NCBI RefSeq assembly: GCF_001641265.1
Contig: NW_020167531.1
Coordinates: forward strand, 806,001-870,000
DNA from: Pseudogymnoascus destructans
Taxonomy: Eukaryota; Ascomycota; Leotiomycetes; Thelebolales; Thelebolaceae
DNA length: 64,000 bases
Direction: 5' to 3'
Under the pieces are notes generated by a model. That model was not told the DNA's origin. It ran no database searches and saw only the letters and a list, made by a program, of their open reading frames with translations. The translations under genes were made by a program, and so were the position numbers. How positions within the stretch are numbered: position 1 is the stretch's first letter; each line of letters begins with the position of its first letter. Positions 51,218-62,338 of the stretch are shown here, piece after piece.

Positions 51218-51769
51218 ATTTAGATAATATGAATATATCCTAAATAGAGCGAAGAATAAAAAAGAGAAGTTATGGGTGTTTTGTCATGATTATAACACAA
51301 AACAAATATAACTTACCCCTCCTTTTTACGGCCTCAATTATGGCACGTGCATACTGCTAAGCATTGCCAAGCATTCATGAATATATTCACGAATATTCAT
51401 GAATACGATGAATATGAATATGAATAGTTTTAATCTTCTATGAATATTATCACAGATTGAATATAAGGACCTTCAAAACCCACGAATACGGATACGGATT
51501 GAGAAAAACCTCACGGATTTGCATCCGTATCCGAGCCCTAGGTAGTATCGGCTCTATGCTGCTGTAGTAAATGTAATACCTGCTCGTTGTCTTGTAATTT
51601 TGCTCCTTCTGTGATGCCGGTGCCTCCTCTAGCCTCATTGTTGCTGGGTGGTCGTTGCAAGGTTGGAGGAGTTGACCTATCACTTCCTGATTAGGTAAGG
51701 TTTGTGGGGTAATGGGTACGATACTGTTGATAGCTGCGCTAGTAGTGACGTTCCGCGGTACGTCACTAC

Positions 51770-54736
51770 TGACTTAAAATCTCTGGCTCAGAATACTTGA
51801 ATGCTCCTTGGAGCAGGAGCCGAATGGTCGTGTTGATTGACTCGCGCATCATCAAAGAACGCTCAACTGAGCATCCATTTAGTTCCTCCACCCACTTCTT
51901 AAAAAGCCTATCTCAATAATCAGAATAGAATCAAATAAATAAGGGGAGGACAACCTACTTATGCTTGTCCTCGCAATGGAGAACATTGCAGCTGAAACTA
52001 TTTCCATACCTCCCAATTGTATCGTTGATATGGGCTCCTTGGTGGACGTTCGGCCGGCTGCGCCATTTTATATAATCATTGAGGGATCCTGATGCTGTTT
52101 TTAAATCCATCATACTGGTAACCAGTTCGAATTCTTGTTGCACCGACTGCTCGATTGAATCTATAACACTGCAGAAATCCTCGGTAGCTGTTGTCAACAC
52201 TTGGTGGACTAACTGATGGCGTTAGAGATGCGTTCCCCTTTCCTTTCCCTTTTCCCTTGCCTTGGTTCCGAACTTTCATCTGTGAAGCCAGAGATGCAGC
52301 ATTGCAGAGCCCCCGATACATGCTACGGCCCTCAAATATTGCCTTCTCGGCATCCTGGTGCTGTCCAGGCTTCATCCTCCATGCGCAAGTGGTTGCATTC
52401 GACTTGGCTATCGATGCAAAAGCAAGCACAACAAGCTGTTCTGGCATCAGCTTTAATAGTCTCAGTTTCGTTCGGAATTCAGATTGCATGGCCTTATAAA
52501 ACCTCCACTCAAAATCTTCCTTCTCGAGTGGCATGCATCACAATATCAGGGGCGTTTGCATCGAGGCCATCCCAGCCTCAGAGAGGCTCCAGGATTTAAG
52601 ATGATGAAGGGGCGACTGTCGTCGTCCCCATCTTGCTGGCGATGGGAACCTTGTGAACTCTCTAAAGTATTTTGAAGTCCCGATTTTGACAGTATTGCCG
52701 TTGTGAGGAGAAGCTGGAATTGCTTCCCTTGCCCGCCATATTCTGAATGACACACATCCGGAGGCCGACTCAGCACAATATCAAGCGCTGGTGATATTTT
52801 GAACAACGCAGGCTCGGTTTCACGCATCCCCCATTGCTGGTACCATGCCTTCTTTTTTGCAGGAGGAAGTGTGCTTCCATGCTCTCGGAGCTGGACTTGG
52901 TGATGGTGGTATCGGCCAAGCCTCATGTAGTCAAAGTGGATGTCTCCATGCATTCTGGCGTAGTATCCCGGCATTATCGTTCTGCTGGGGCATGTCCCCA
53001 ATATATCCTAGCATAAAAGCCATAACCAGCTTTTCCTCGCCATTGATATTAAGGGACATGCCCCTATCCAGCTTTGGGAGGTCCAAAATGGACAGCAGAA
53101 CATCATCCAGGTTTGACCCATGCAGTCCAAGAGTGATCACAAAGACATTTGCACAATGCATCCGCATCTTAAGGGGCTAGGCAGCTGTAACATACACACC
53201 AGTCATTGATCGGTACATATTGCGATACAAACCAAAACCATCAATGAACATGAGCCATGGGACTGAGATAAAGCCTTGTTCGAGGGCTTTAACTATCCAT
53301 TCTCGCCCGTAGGCCTTCAGTTCAAGCTCCGCCACATGTGGGTGGGATTGTGCAGCCGGCCGTATCTCTTCGTGCATGGTGTTCAACACCCTTCTGATTT
53401 GTGACTGTGGTTTGAAGCCATGATTCTGTTGACCTAGAATCCCATTCCCAAACGTGTAGTCTACCGTTATATCAAGCTGCTGGACTAAATTCTTGGGCAA
53501 AACAAACTCGAAGTCATCTTCGGATAAGAGCTTCTCAAGGCGAGTCAGTGGGACTGGCAATTCAGACCCAATGTTTCTGATCTTTGGTGATAACTCAGCT
53601 GTTGAATAGACCATCTGGATCTTTACAACTGGCTTGCCTCTCTCGATGGCATCTGTTCTTTTATCGATTTCAATGCTATAAACTCGGCCAACTCGGAAGC
53701 CACCTTTCTTCTTCGAGTTATACTCCACAAACTCAGAGCAGATAACTGGTAGCCTATCGGAGAATGTAATATGCTCTCCAGACGTTGTCCGGAGTGAGCA
53801 AAGCCACACGTCACTTTCCCATATCTCGTTTGGGGTATCCACGAATGCCCCGAGTCCCTTCCAGAAGTCCTTGTGGAGGTCTTCCACTGACAATATTGCA
53901 GTTACCAATGTTGCAACATCAAACCAGTGTGCATCAGCCTGGCGGTCCTTTCTCGGGCCTGTCTTCTCCGCCGGCGTCATTGTCGGGAGCTTCTCTTGGT
54001 TGAGATCAACCATCTTGTGCCGTAGTGGGAGCAATGGCAGTTGCGCCATAAACTGTTTCTTTAGAGTTGTAACATCTCGTGGCAACTCTACTGCTTTGAT
54101 GTTAAGATCTTGTCCGAGAGGTAATCCCTCATTAGGATCTTGATAGGCCTGCCGGGACAGATTGTACTTTTCGGCCCACATGGCCATGAACGCCAGGTAT
54201 GGGCTGAATGGCTGTGATGATCGGTTGTGCTGGACAAGCTCAGAATCATCTTCGCCGAGGATGGAAGCGTGTTCAGCGGCGGCTGGAACGGGGGGAGGGG
54301 GCATCCTCAAGTCATCAGGAAGGAAGTCCTCTATAGGGATCTCTAGCACAAAGACGTCGTTTCTGGCAGTGTCAGCATATGGAACTGTCGTGGCAGGATC
54401 ATCCACAGGAATGTGGCCTGAAAGATCCTGGATTGCTTTCTCGGTGATTTCCTGGAGATCTTGGGGTTGGGGCAGGGGCATGTCGATATCGGAATCGCTG
54501 TTGCTGCCAATTGTGTTATAGTCATTATCATAGTCATCACTAGCATCGCCATTAATCATAGCGTTAAACTGTATACTTGTATCTGATGGCTGATCTCCAT
54601 GGTTTCCTGCCTGTATACCTAATGCATTATGTCCACCACTGTCGACTGCTGGTGCACTGGGCCTAGGGATTGGAGCTCGGAACAAATGTGCCCTCTTCTT
54701 CAGTCGAGATCGCAAGGGTCGAGGAGGCATTGCCAA
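51770..54736 (-). pseudogene. KDZ/Plavaka-like transposase, degenerate
   Basis: A long first frame (54736-53177, 519 aa) has an acidic N-terminus and a conserved-looking core (RHKMVDLNQEKLPTMTPAEK, WFDVATLVTAILSVEDLHKDFWKGL, MFIDGFGLYRNMYRSMTGVY). A TAG at 53177 interrupts it; the same frame continues with NVFVITLGLHGSNLDDVL and AFMLGYIGDMPQQNDNAG. A shift near 52990 leads to HFDYMRLGRYHHHQ, ISPALDIVLSRPPDVCHSEY and SPLHHLKSWSLSEAG. Near the end are MKPGQHQDAEKAIFEGRSMYRG and FKKWVEELNGCSVERS. These blocks are those of large fungal transposase-like proteins that I associate with KDZ/Plavaka elements; the exact family is uncertain. Terminal repeats were not found. Confidence 0.6.
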
Positions 54737-55103
54737 AGATAGCCAGCTATGGCTGACCTATGTATTGGGTGGTTGCAGTCGACCAATCTTCTGGTTTTTG
54801 GCTCAAGTCCGGTTGCACCCAAATCCACTTTATATTTCCAACCTCCAAATGAGGTGTTTAAGATATCTTGGATTTTTCCAGGGCTAGGAAAGCCTGGGAA
54901 GCTCTGAGCAAAATTCTGTTTGGGGGGGGGGGGACTGTTGATGAAGCACAGCATGTGTCAGCTGACCACCTTGGAGACGTGGTTTGACAGGAGCTAAGAG
55001 TTCTCAGCAGCAAGAGATTTGAATGTCCTCGAGGAGCTGAGATGTGGTTTAGCGACAGCTCACAATGCCTGGGATGTTTTGGCTACAGCTCACAATGCCT
55101 GGG
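54737..55103. other. Flank between the KDZ-like relic and Gypsy-2
   Basis: It includes a run of ten Gs at 54923-54932 and a near-duplicate (acagctcacaatgcctggg) at 55043-55062 and 55085-55103. No gene is visible. Confidence 0.5.
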
Positions 55104-55956
55104 TGTAATGGTGGGTGCACCAGATGTGAGAATCTAGCCACCCAAGGAAGGGATGATTTTACTAAGACAACACACTGTCTTAGGAAACAGAGCCAAAGGG
55201 TTGTAGCTTAGACTATTCCACAACGCAGCAATCAGGTGTGTGATGTAGTGAAGTGGTTCAGACAAGTTGCAACAAATGTTGAGTCTGGGAACTCAGGGGT
55301 AAGTCAGAGGTTAACACCTCACTGACTTTTCAGAAACAAGGAGTAACAAGATGAATGCTTGGAAGCTTGTAAAAGACGTGGAAGTATGTGATAGTCGATT
55401 TACTGTATTGCCTGCTTGCCCTTTCTTAAGGAAAGGGCAATCCTATTTATGCCAAAGGAGTGTAGTTCTCTCATTTTCCATGACTTTCCATGACTAACCA
55501 GGCTTGGTAAATGTATTAGAAATCAAGTGCGACCCACAACTAGCTTGCTAATCATGTAGTGAACGTAAGAGAATCCCATAGAACCATCTCTTGGGTTCCT
55601 AGCCTATAGGAAGTGAAAAGGAGGTCCAAGGTCATAGCACCTATAGTTAATTATGTCATAACTTAACCAATCTTGTGGATAACTAAGGAGCGATGACATG
55701 TAATGAATCATAGAGGGTTGTAGAAGCTTCTAGAGCTATCGTTCATGTTCCTAGGCCTCTAGTTGGTAGAGATATGCCATGTGGTAGTATTGGCCCACCC
55801 CCTTAAGGAGGAGATTTTCTTAATAACTTGTTCAATGAGTGTCCAAATGATATGCCGTGATGTATGTAGCATAAACAGATTAGGTTTGAGGAGGAGATTT
55901 CTAAGTTTGCTCTTGAGTTTGATAGCAAACTGAGTGCAACGAATGTCAGTATGACA
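55104..55956 (-). repeat. Gypsy-2 3' LTR, 853 bp
   Basis: On the + strand it runs TGTAATGGTGGG...AGTATGACA. It lacks about 83 bp (tgtagtagaagagtttgc... to ...ggtgacttg) present in the other LTR and in the solo LTR, so a deletion occurred here. Confidence 0.92.
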
Positions 55957-55967
55957 TGATCCCCCTT

Positions 55968-58900
55968 TTAAGGACGTTTGTTGGCTGTCTGCTTGCCCTT
56001 TAGCCAGGTGGCTTTCTTAGAAAGAAATTCTAGAATGAGCTTAGATGCATTTTTTAGATTTCTCTTAGGCTCCCAAGTGTTGTCACTTGTAGGATAACCT
56101 TTCCACTTAACGAGGAAGTAGTCCTGACCTCTAAGTGTCTTTTTGTCAAGGATAGACTCTACTTCATATTCTGGTTGATCCAAGATCAGAACAGGAGGTG
56201 GAGGAGACTGAAGTGGTCTTAAGGAACTTTCTTGTGCCTTAGACAAGAGAGATGCATGGAAGACATTATGGATAGTCCAAGTAGGTGGTAATGCAAGCTC
56301 GAAAGCATTCTTGCCAATAGTCCTTGTGATCTTAAAAGGTCCAAGTCTTTTAGTATCAAGTTTGTCTGAGGGTCTAGTAGTTGTGATATGTCTTCTAGAC
56401 AAAAAGACTTTATCACCAACTTTGAATTGTGGTGCAACCACACCCCTGTGAAAGGCCTGAGCCTGCTCGTCTTGTGCACGCTGTATTTGAACCTTGAGAT
56501 AGTCCTGGAGGCCCTTAAGGTAGATGATTCTTTCAGTAGCAGAAGGGTTTTTGAAATTTTCAGGACAATTCAGTTCTGCCACTTCAAACCTAGGGTGATA
56601 ACCATAGTTTGCATAGAAAGGTGTCTCTTTTGTGGTGTTAGAGACTGTGTTGTTGTAAGCAAATTCTGCAAGATGGAGAAGATCTGCCCAGTTGTCTTGA
56701 GCATAGTTTGTATAAATTCTTAGATATTGTTCAAGTACAGAGTTGACTCTCTCTGTCTGGCCATCTGTTTGAGGGTGATAAGCTGTAGAGAAGCGTTGTT
56801 CCATGTTTAAGAGTTTAGAGAACTCCTTAAAAAAGTTTGAAGTGAAAACTGCTCCCCTATCTGAGATCCAGTGTCCAGGAATTCCATGATATTTAAAGAC
56901 CACCTTAAGGAATAGCCACGCAAGTTCAGAAGCTGTGATAGTCTCATTGCAAGGCTCAAAGTGTGCCATTTTTGTGAGCCTTTCTACCACCACAAGGATA
57001 GAGTCATAAGGGGTAGCACCCCCTTTTGGGATAGAAGGAGGCAACTTGACTATAAAGTCAATGGATATGGAGTCCCATGGGCGTTCTGGTATAGGTAGAG
57101 GCTGCAAGAGGCCATAGGGCTTTTGCCGTGTAGGTTTGTTCAAGTTGCAAGTAGTGCAAGAAGATATATAGTCTTGAAGAGTAGTCCTTAGACTAGGCCA
57201 GTAGAACTTTCTTGTTAGAAGTTCATAAGTTTTTGCAAAGCCAAAGTGCCCTGCAGCTGGAGCATCATGGAACTGCTGTAGGAGGTGTAGCTGTAATCGT
57301 TTATCCCTTGGGACATAGATATAGTTCTTGAATAAGAGAAGTCCATGCTGATTTTTTGAGAAATTCTGTAGTCCAACTTTCTCAAGAGAGGAACCTTTCT
57401 TCTGGAGGTATTCCAAAGTTCTTTTCGCAAAGGGATCATGGTTGTAAGCATCTTTGAATGCTTTAAGAAGTGTTGCTGAGGGTGTATAGTCTTTAAAGGT
57501 CTCTGGTTCCTGAGAAGAGGTAATGGGGGCAACTTGGTCTTGAGGGGATAAGTTTACCCCTAAGTCCTCTGTAGTACTAGGGTTGCTTAAAGATGCTGCT
57601 ATAAGCTTTGCTGAGTCTAGCAGAGCCTTTGTATTGCTAGTTTTAGCAGAATCTTGGTAGTCATGTCTTCTTGAGAGGAGATCTGCTCTTTGATTCTTGG
57701 CCCCTGAGACATGTTTTATAACAAAGTCAAAACCTCCTAGTTGTTCAGACCACCTTGCTTGTCGTCTATTGAGCTGTTTAGTGGTTGTAAAGGTCAAGAG
57801 GTTTGAATGGTCACTGTAAATAGTGATAGGATAGTTTGCCCCTTCAAGGTAGCATCTCCAATGCTTTAGAGAACATACTATGGCAAGCAGTTCCTTGTCT
57901 GTAATGGGATAGTTTTGTTCAGCTGCTGATAGCTTTCTTGAGTAAAATGCCACAGGCTGTAGCTCTTCTTGTTTGTCTTTTGGAGCTTGGTATAAGATTC
58001 CAGAAATAGCAAAATCTGAGGCATCTGTCTCAAGAGTGGCAGGTTTCAAGGGGTTAAAGTGTAGTAACATTTTCCCTTCTTTAAATTCTCCTTTAAGAGC
58101 ATCGAAAACATCTTGCTGTGTCTTATCCCAGTGATACAAAGTGTCCTTGTGAAGTAATTGAGTAAGGGGTAAAGCCAAGGATGTATATCTTGGTATAAAC
58201 CTCCTGTAATAGTTGGCAAACCCAAGGAAAGACTGAACCTCTTTAATGCTGGAAGGAATAGGCCACGTTTGTACTGCTTTTGTCTTTTCAGGGTCCATCT
58301 GAATGCCTTCTGTTGAAATTCTATGTCCCAAGAAATCAACTTGAGACATATGGAAAAGACATTTCTCAAGTTTGCAAAAGAGTTGTGCTTGAGATAGCTT
58401 CTCTAAGACTTGTCTAACATGTAGAACATGCTCTTGAGTGTCTAAAGAGTATATAAGAATGTCGTCTAAGTAGACAACAACAAAGATATCCAAGTAAGGT
58501 CTTAGAATATCATTCATGAGAGCTTGGAAAGAAGCAGGTGCATTGGCAAGCCCAAAAGGCATTACCTGGTATTCAAAATGACCATAGCGTGTTCTGAATG
58601 CTGTCTTCCACTCATCAGCTTCCTTGATGCGTATCAGGTTATAAGCTCCCCTGAGATCTAACTTGGTAAAGATCCTTGCTGAAGAGAGCCTATCTATGAG
58701 CTCAGGGATAAGGGGTAAAGCATATCTGTTTTTAACAGTGACTGCATTAAGGCCCCTATAATCAACACAGAGACGCAAGGAGCCATCTTTCTTCTTGACA
58801 AAGAGAATGGGAGCTCCTGCTGGTGAGGAAGAAGGTCTGATAAAGCCAGAACTAAGGTTCTCATCTAGGTATTCTCTGAGAGTTTTCAGCTCTAATTCAG

Positions 58901-59633
58901 ATAGAGAGTAGATAGGGCCGTAGGGAGGCATTGAGCCTTCTGCGAGTGGTATCTCATGGTCATAAGGCTGGTGCTTTGGCAGAATTGATGCCTTTGCCTT
59001 GTCAAAAAGATGTTGGTAGTCTTGGTATGCTAAAGGCAAAATGACCTCCTGAGATGATTTCTCCAAATCTGAAGTAGCTGCTATCTCCAGGACAGGTTGG
59101 AAAGGTTTCACCCATATCAGAGATGATATATCGTCCATAGTTTGGTCAAAATCCTTGATCTGGGACAAGTTTGAGTCTTGGACCTGAATAGGGGTAACTG
59201 AGGCTTGAAGGGTTTTTTCAGTATTGAGCTCAGGATTTGAGCTAAACCCAAGCGATAAATGCTTCCAATTGATGGTTGGATCATGCCTTTGAAGCCATGG
59301 AAGACCTAGGATGACTGGGTACTTCATTGGTATAACATCTAAAGAGATGGTGTCTGAAAATGTTGATTTTCCTAGGGGAATCTCAAGTTTGAGTACTGGG
59401 GTGTTGCAGGTAATGGAACCTGAACTGATAGGAGTTCCATCAATGACTCGGAGCAACTCTGGAGTGCGTTTGGGAATTGTAGGTAACTGGTGTGTCAAGA
59501 TGAGGTCTTGAGATATAAAGTTGCCTGTTGCCCCTGAGTCTATCATAGCCCTTGTAGATAACACCTGTTGTTTGAAATGGAGTTGAATAGGGATTAACAG
59601 GTGTGTGAAACTCTGAGAAAGCACCATCGACAC
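55968..59633 (-). CDS. Gypsy-2 pol: protease, RT, RNase H, integrase, chromodomain (1221 aa)
   Basis: One open frame. Protease: AMIDSGATGNFISQD and VILGLPWLQRHDPTINW. Reverse transcriptase: LRLCVDYRGLNAVTVKNRYA, FEYQVMPFGLANAPASF and VVYLDDILIYS. RNase H: TLETDASDFAISGILYQ and IYSDHSNLLTFTTTK. Integrase: HHCC zinc site (HDAPAAGHFGFAKTYELLTR, CTTCNLNK), core ISIDFIVKLPPS, WISDRGAVFTSNFFKEF and YHPQTDGQTERVNSVLEQYL. Chromodomain: YEVESILDKKTLRGQDYFLVKWKGYPTSDNTWEP. It lies in the same frame as gag, separated only by the TAG at 59781. The first Met shown is internal to the natural gag-pol frame. Confidence 0.95.
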   Translation of the reverse strand: MSMVLSQSFTHLLIPIQLHFKQQVLSTRAMIDSGATGNFISQDLILTHQLPTIPKRTPELLRVIDGTPISSGSITCNTPVLKLEIPLGKSTFSDTISLDVIPMKYPVILGLPWLQRHDPTINWKHLSLGFSSNPELNTEKTLQASVTPIQVQDSNLSQIKDFDQTMDDISSLIWVKPFQPVLEIAATSDLEKSSQEVILPLAYQDYQHLFDKAKASILPKHQPYDHEIPLAEGSMPPYGPIYSLSELELKTLREYLDENLSSGFIRPSSSPAGAPILFVKKKDGSLRLCVDYRGLNAVTVKNRYALPLIPELIDRLSSARIFTKLDLRGAYNLIRIKEADEWKTAFRTRYGHFEYQVMPFGLANAPASFQALMNDILRPYLDIFVVVYLDDILIYSLDTQEHVLHVRQVLEKLSQAQLFCKLEKCLFHMSQVDFLGHRISTEGIQMDPEKTKAVQTWPIPSSIKEVQSFLGFANYYRRFIPRYTSLALPLTQLLHKDTLYHWDKTQQDVFDALKGEFKEGKMLLHFNPLKPATLETDASDFAISGILYQAPKDKQEELQPVAFYSRKLSAAEQNYPITDKELLAIVCSLKHWRCYLEGANYPITIYSDHSNLLTFTTTKQLNRRQARWSEQLGGFDFVIKHVSGAKNQRADLLSRRHDYQDSAKTSNTKALLDSAKLIAASLSNPSTTEDLGVNLSPQDQVAPITSSQEPETFKDYTPSATLLKAFKDAYNHDPFAKRTLEYLQKKGSSLEKVGLQNFSKNQHGLLLFKNYIYVPRDKRLQLHLLQQFHDAPAAGHFGFAKTYELLTRKFYWPSLRTTLQDYISSCTTCNLNKPTRQKPYGLLQPLPIPERPWDSISIDFIVKLPPSIPKGGATPYDSILVVVERLTKMAHFEPCNETITASELAWLFLKVVFKYHGIPGHWISDRGAVFTSNFFKEFSKLLNMEQRFSTAYHPQTDGQTERVNSVLEQYLRIYTNYAQDNWADLLHLAEFAYNNTVSNTTKETPFYANYGYHPRFEVAELNCPENFKNPSATERIIYLKGLQDYLKVQIQRAQDEQAQAFHRGVVAPQFKVGDKVFLSRRHITTTRPSDKLDTKRLGPFKITRTIGKNAFELALPPTWTIHNVFHASLLSKAQESSLRPLQSPPPPVLILDQPEYEVESILDKKTLRGQDYFLVKWKGYPTSDNTWEPKRNLKNASKLILEFLSKKATWLKGKQTANKRP

Positions 59634-59780
59634 ATCTTTGTTGTCTAGGGGAGAAGTTATAGTCTCAGTTGAAGTTGTGCCTGCTAGGGATTTTTCAAGT
59701 TTTTCAGGAATAGCAGTTGTGACTGTGTCTGAGGCTGCTATATGTTTTGAATCAGCACTCCCCCGTGCTGAATAGCACTC

Positions 59781-60761
59781 CTAAATTCTGTGTCCCCCTT
59801 TGCCACAGTATAAACAAAGGTTGTTGTCCATTCTGTGTTTTCTTTCTTGAGGGGTAAGTTTACCCCTTTTCAGTTTTTGAGGGTATCCTGTAGGCTGAGG
59901 TGCTGGATTTGCTGTAGATCTCTTTATAGAGGCGTCTAAGTCCATAGGTTCAGGTGCTGAGTCCTTAGCAGTTGGTGTAGAGGTGTAATTGTTGAAATTT
60001 CTTGTTGGATGCCAGTCTTGGTTCTTCTCCTTTCTTCTTTCAAAAAGCCTATCATCAAGTCTGACAGCTTTCTCTATAAGCGTTTGAAGTGTTGTAGGGC
60101 GTTCTTCTTTGCTGAGTTCATCCTTAATAGAGCTCTTGAGCCCTTGGTAGTAAGTGAAGACTAAGGCTTCTTCATTCCAAGTCAAGTGAGAAGTGATTCT
60201 CCTAAATTCTGTTGTATACTGAGCAGCAGAGGTCTTTTGACATAGCTTCTGTAGCTCTCTTTCTGCTGTAGCAGTTTCGTTGATGTCTCCAAAGGTCCTG
60301 GTAAGTTCCTCTTGAAACTGGTCATAAGAGGTAATCAAAGGTGTAGTGGTATTTTGGTTGTTGCCACTAAGTCTTCTAAGATATGGCTCAAAGAAGTTGA
60401 ATGCAGATCCACGGAGGTAGCTGGCAGCAAAATCGATCTTCTGAATGTCTGAGGTGAACTGATGAGGACTGAGGGTGAAGTAGATGTCCAGTTGCATAAG
60501 AAATCCCTTCAACTTCCTCCTGTCTCCATGGTATAAATCTGGTGTTTGCACTTTAGGAAGTGCACCTGGGGTACTCGAAATAGCCAGAGGAGCTGTGGGA
60601 AGCTCTGTATGATGTGTCTGAGTTGAAGATTGTGTTGCTGAAGTGTTGGCTTGGAAGGTGTTTTCCAAATTCTCAAGTTTGTTTGCTATAGTTTGTATAA
60701 AGGTAAACAGTTGTTGCATCTGCTGTTCAGCAGTAGTTGTAGGAGCTTGGTCGTCCTCCAT
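59781..60761 (-). CDS. Gypsy-2 gag, 326 aa, ending at a stop inside the zinc knuckle
   Basis: It starts MEDDQAPTTTAEQQ 53 bp from the 5' LTR. The gag core includes FAASYLRGSAFNFFEPYLRRL, FGDINETATAERELQKLCQKTSAAQYTTEFRR and YYQGLKSSIKDEL. The CCHC knuckle reads CLYCGKGGHRI, then TAG, then EC: the stop occupies one of the four residues between His and the last Cys. CAG to TAG is the likely change. Without it gag and pol form one frame of about 1597 codons (60761-55968). Confidence 0.92.
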   Translation of the reverse strand: MEDDQAPTTTAEQQMQQLFTFIQTIANKLENLENTFQANTSATQSSTQTHHTELPTAPLAISSTPGALPKVQTPDLYHGDRRKLKGFLMQLDIYFTLSPHQFTSDIQKIDFAASYLRGSAFNFFEPYLRRLSGNNQNTTTPLITSYDQFQEELTRTFGDINETATAERELQKLCQKTSAAQYTTEFRRITSHLTWNEEALVFTYYQGLKSSIKDELSKEERPTTLQTLIEKAVRLDDRLFERRKEKNQDWHPTRNFNNYTSTPTAKDSAPEPMDLDASIKRSTANPAPQPTGYPQKLKRGKLTPQERKHRMDNNLCLYCGKGGHRI

Positions 60762-60813
60762 TGTAGTATCGAAGTGCTGCTATAGAAATAGTTGAAGCTT
60801 GAAGCAGGCAAGG

Positions 60814-61749
60814 TGTAATGGTGGGTGCACCAGATGTGAGAATCTAGCCACCCAAGGAAGGGATGAATTTACTAAGACAACACACTGTCTTAGGAAACAG
60901 AGCCAAAGGGTTGTAGCTTAGACTATTCCACAACGCAGCAATCAGGTGTATGATGTGGTGAAGTGGTTTAGACAAGTTGCAACAAATGTTGAGTCTGAGA
61001 ACTCAGGGGTAAGTCAGAGGTTAGCACCTCACTGACTTTTCAGAAACAAGGAGTAACAAGATGAATGCTTGGAAGCTTGGAAAAGACGTAGAAGTATGTG
61101 CTAGTCGATTTACTGTATTGCCTGCTTGCCCTTTCTTAAGGAAAGGGCAATCCTATTTATGCCAAAGGAGTGTAGTTCTCTCATTTTCCATGACTTTCCA
61201 TGACTAACCAGGCTTGGTAAATGTATTAGAAATCAAGTGCGACCCACAACTAGCTTGCTAATCATGTAGTGAACGTAAGAGAATTCCATAGAACCATCTC
61301 TTGAGTTCCTACCCTATAGGAAGTGAAAAGGAGGTCCAAGGTCAGAGTACCTATAGACAAATTATGTCATAACTTAACCAATCTTGTGGGTAACTAAGGA
61401 GCGATGACATGTAATGAATCATAGAGGGTTGTAGAAGCTTCTAGAGCTATCGTTCATGTTCCTAGGCCTCTAGTTGGTAGAGATATGCCATGTGGTAGTA
61501 TTGGCCCACCCCCTTAAGGAGGAGATTTTCTTAATAACTTGTTCAATGAGTGTCCAAATGATATGCCATGATGTATGTAGCATAAACAGATGTAGTAGAA
61601 GAGTTTGCAGCAATCGTTGAGTAGTATTGCTTCTGTTGTTGGTGTGATAAGCCAAGATATGTATGGTGACTTGTAGGTTTGAGGAGGAGATTTCTAAGTT
61701 TGCTCTTGAGTTTGATAGCAAACTGAGTGCAACGAATGTCAGTATGACA
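60814..61749 (-). repeat. Gypsy-2 5' LTR, 936 bp
   Basis: It matches the 3' LTR at 55104-55956 with few substitutions plus the extra 83-bp segment near 61590-61676. It ends AGTATGACA next to pogo sequence at 61750. Confidence 0.92.
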
Positions 61750-62308
61750 GTCCCTCAAACGCCACAAACCCCAGCTGATGCAATTTTGCAGTCTAAGTTT
61801 GTACAGAATAGAATTGGAATTCATCAAGGAAGCTCCCCAACAATGATTTTTTCAGCTGTAAAGCAGCTGGTGAATGGTACAGACCGCATTGCGCACCAAA
61901 TGACCCTTATACAAGAGGAGGTCCGTACCCTTCGAAAGGCCAACAGAGCACTTTCAAAGCGTCGGAAAGCCAAGCGTACACGTGTCCAAGATGGATGGTC
62001 ACTTACTATAGAAGATGCTCAAAAACTGATCGCTGAAAAAGAGGATAAAGGGTTGAAATGACAGAAAAGGTCAAATGAGGAGGGTGCTGTAGAGGCTGGT
62101 CCGTCGACTTCGCGGCGCTGTGGTAGGTGCGGCAAGACTGGGCATAATGTACGAACCTGTCAAGAGGTTGAAGAGATATTAGGAGAAGAGAATTTAATTG
62201 AGTGTAGTTAATTTTAATGTGTTAGGGTGGAGTAATTGGGTTTGAGGTTGCGATGCTATCAGAAAGTGTTTCATTTGGTGGGATGTTCCGTTTGGTGGTA
62301 AACCGCGT
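61750..62308 (+). pseudogene. Fot1/pogo transposase fragment (family F), 3' part
   Basis: The C-terminal third of a Fot1-type transposase: VPQTPQTPADAILQSKF, HQGSSPTMIFSAVKQLVNGT, ALSKRRKAKRTRVQDGWSLT, then a TGA near 62059 and, in phase beyond it, the zinc knuckle CGRCGKTGHNVRTC. The element end (TIR, reverse of ACGCGGTTTACCACC) is at 62308 before TA. The 5' part was lost at the Gypsy-2 junction. It is the same family as 14268-14545. Confidence 0.85.
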
Positions 62309-62338
62309 TATCATAAGTACATGTCATTTAATCAATTA

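Larger units (their letters stand above)
55104..61749 (-). mobile_element. Gypsy-2: Ty3/Gypsy chromovirus, nearly intact
   Basis: LTRs at 55104-55956 (3') and 60814-61749 (5') enclose one gag-pol frame on the - strand. A polypurine tract (AAAAGGGGGATCA, - strand) abuts the 3' LTR. No target duplication was seen (left CTGGG, right GTCCC). The right side lies inside a Fot1/pogo transposase fragment. A solo LTR of the same family is at 62714-63634. Confidence 0.93.

Noticed and set aside
52191..52599. Plus-strand frames over the KDZ-like relic
   Set aside because: They are shadows of the - strand coding blocks and show no family features.
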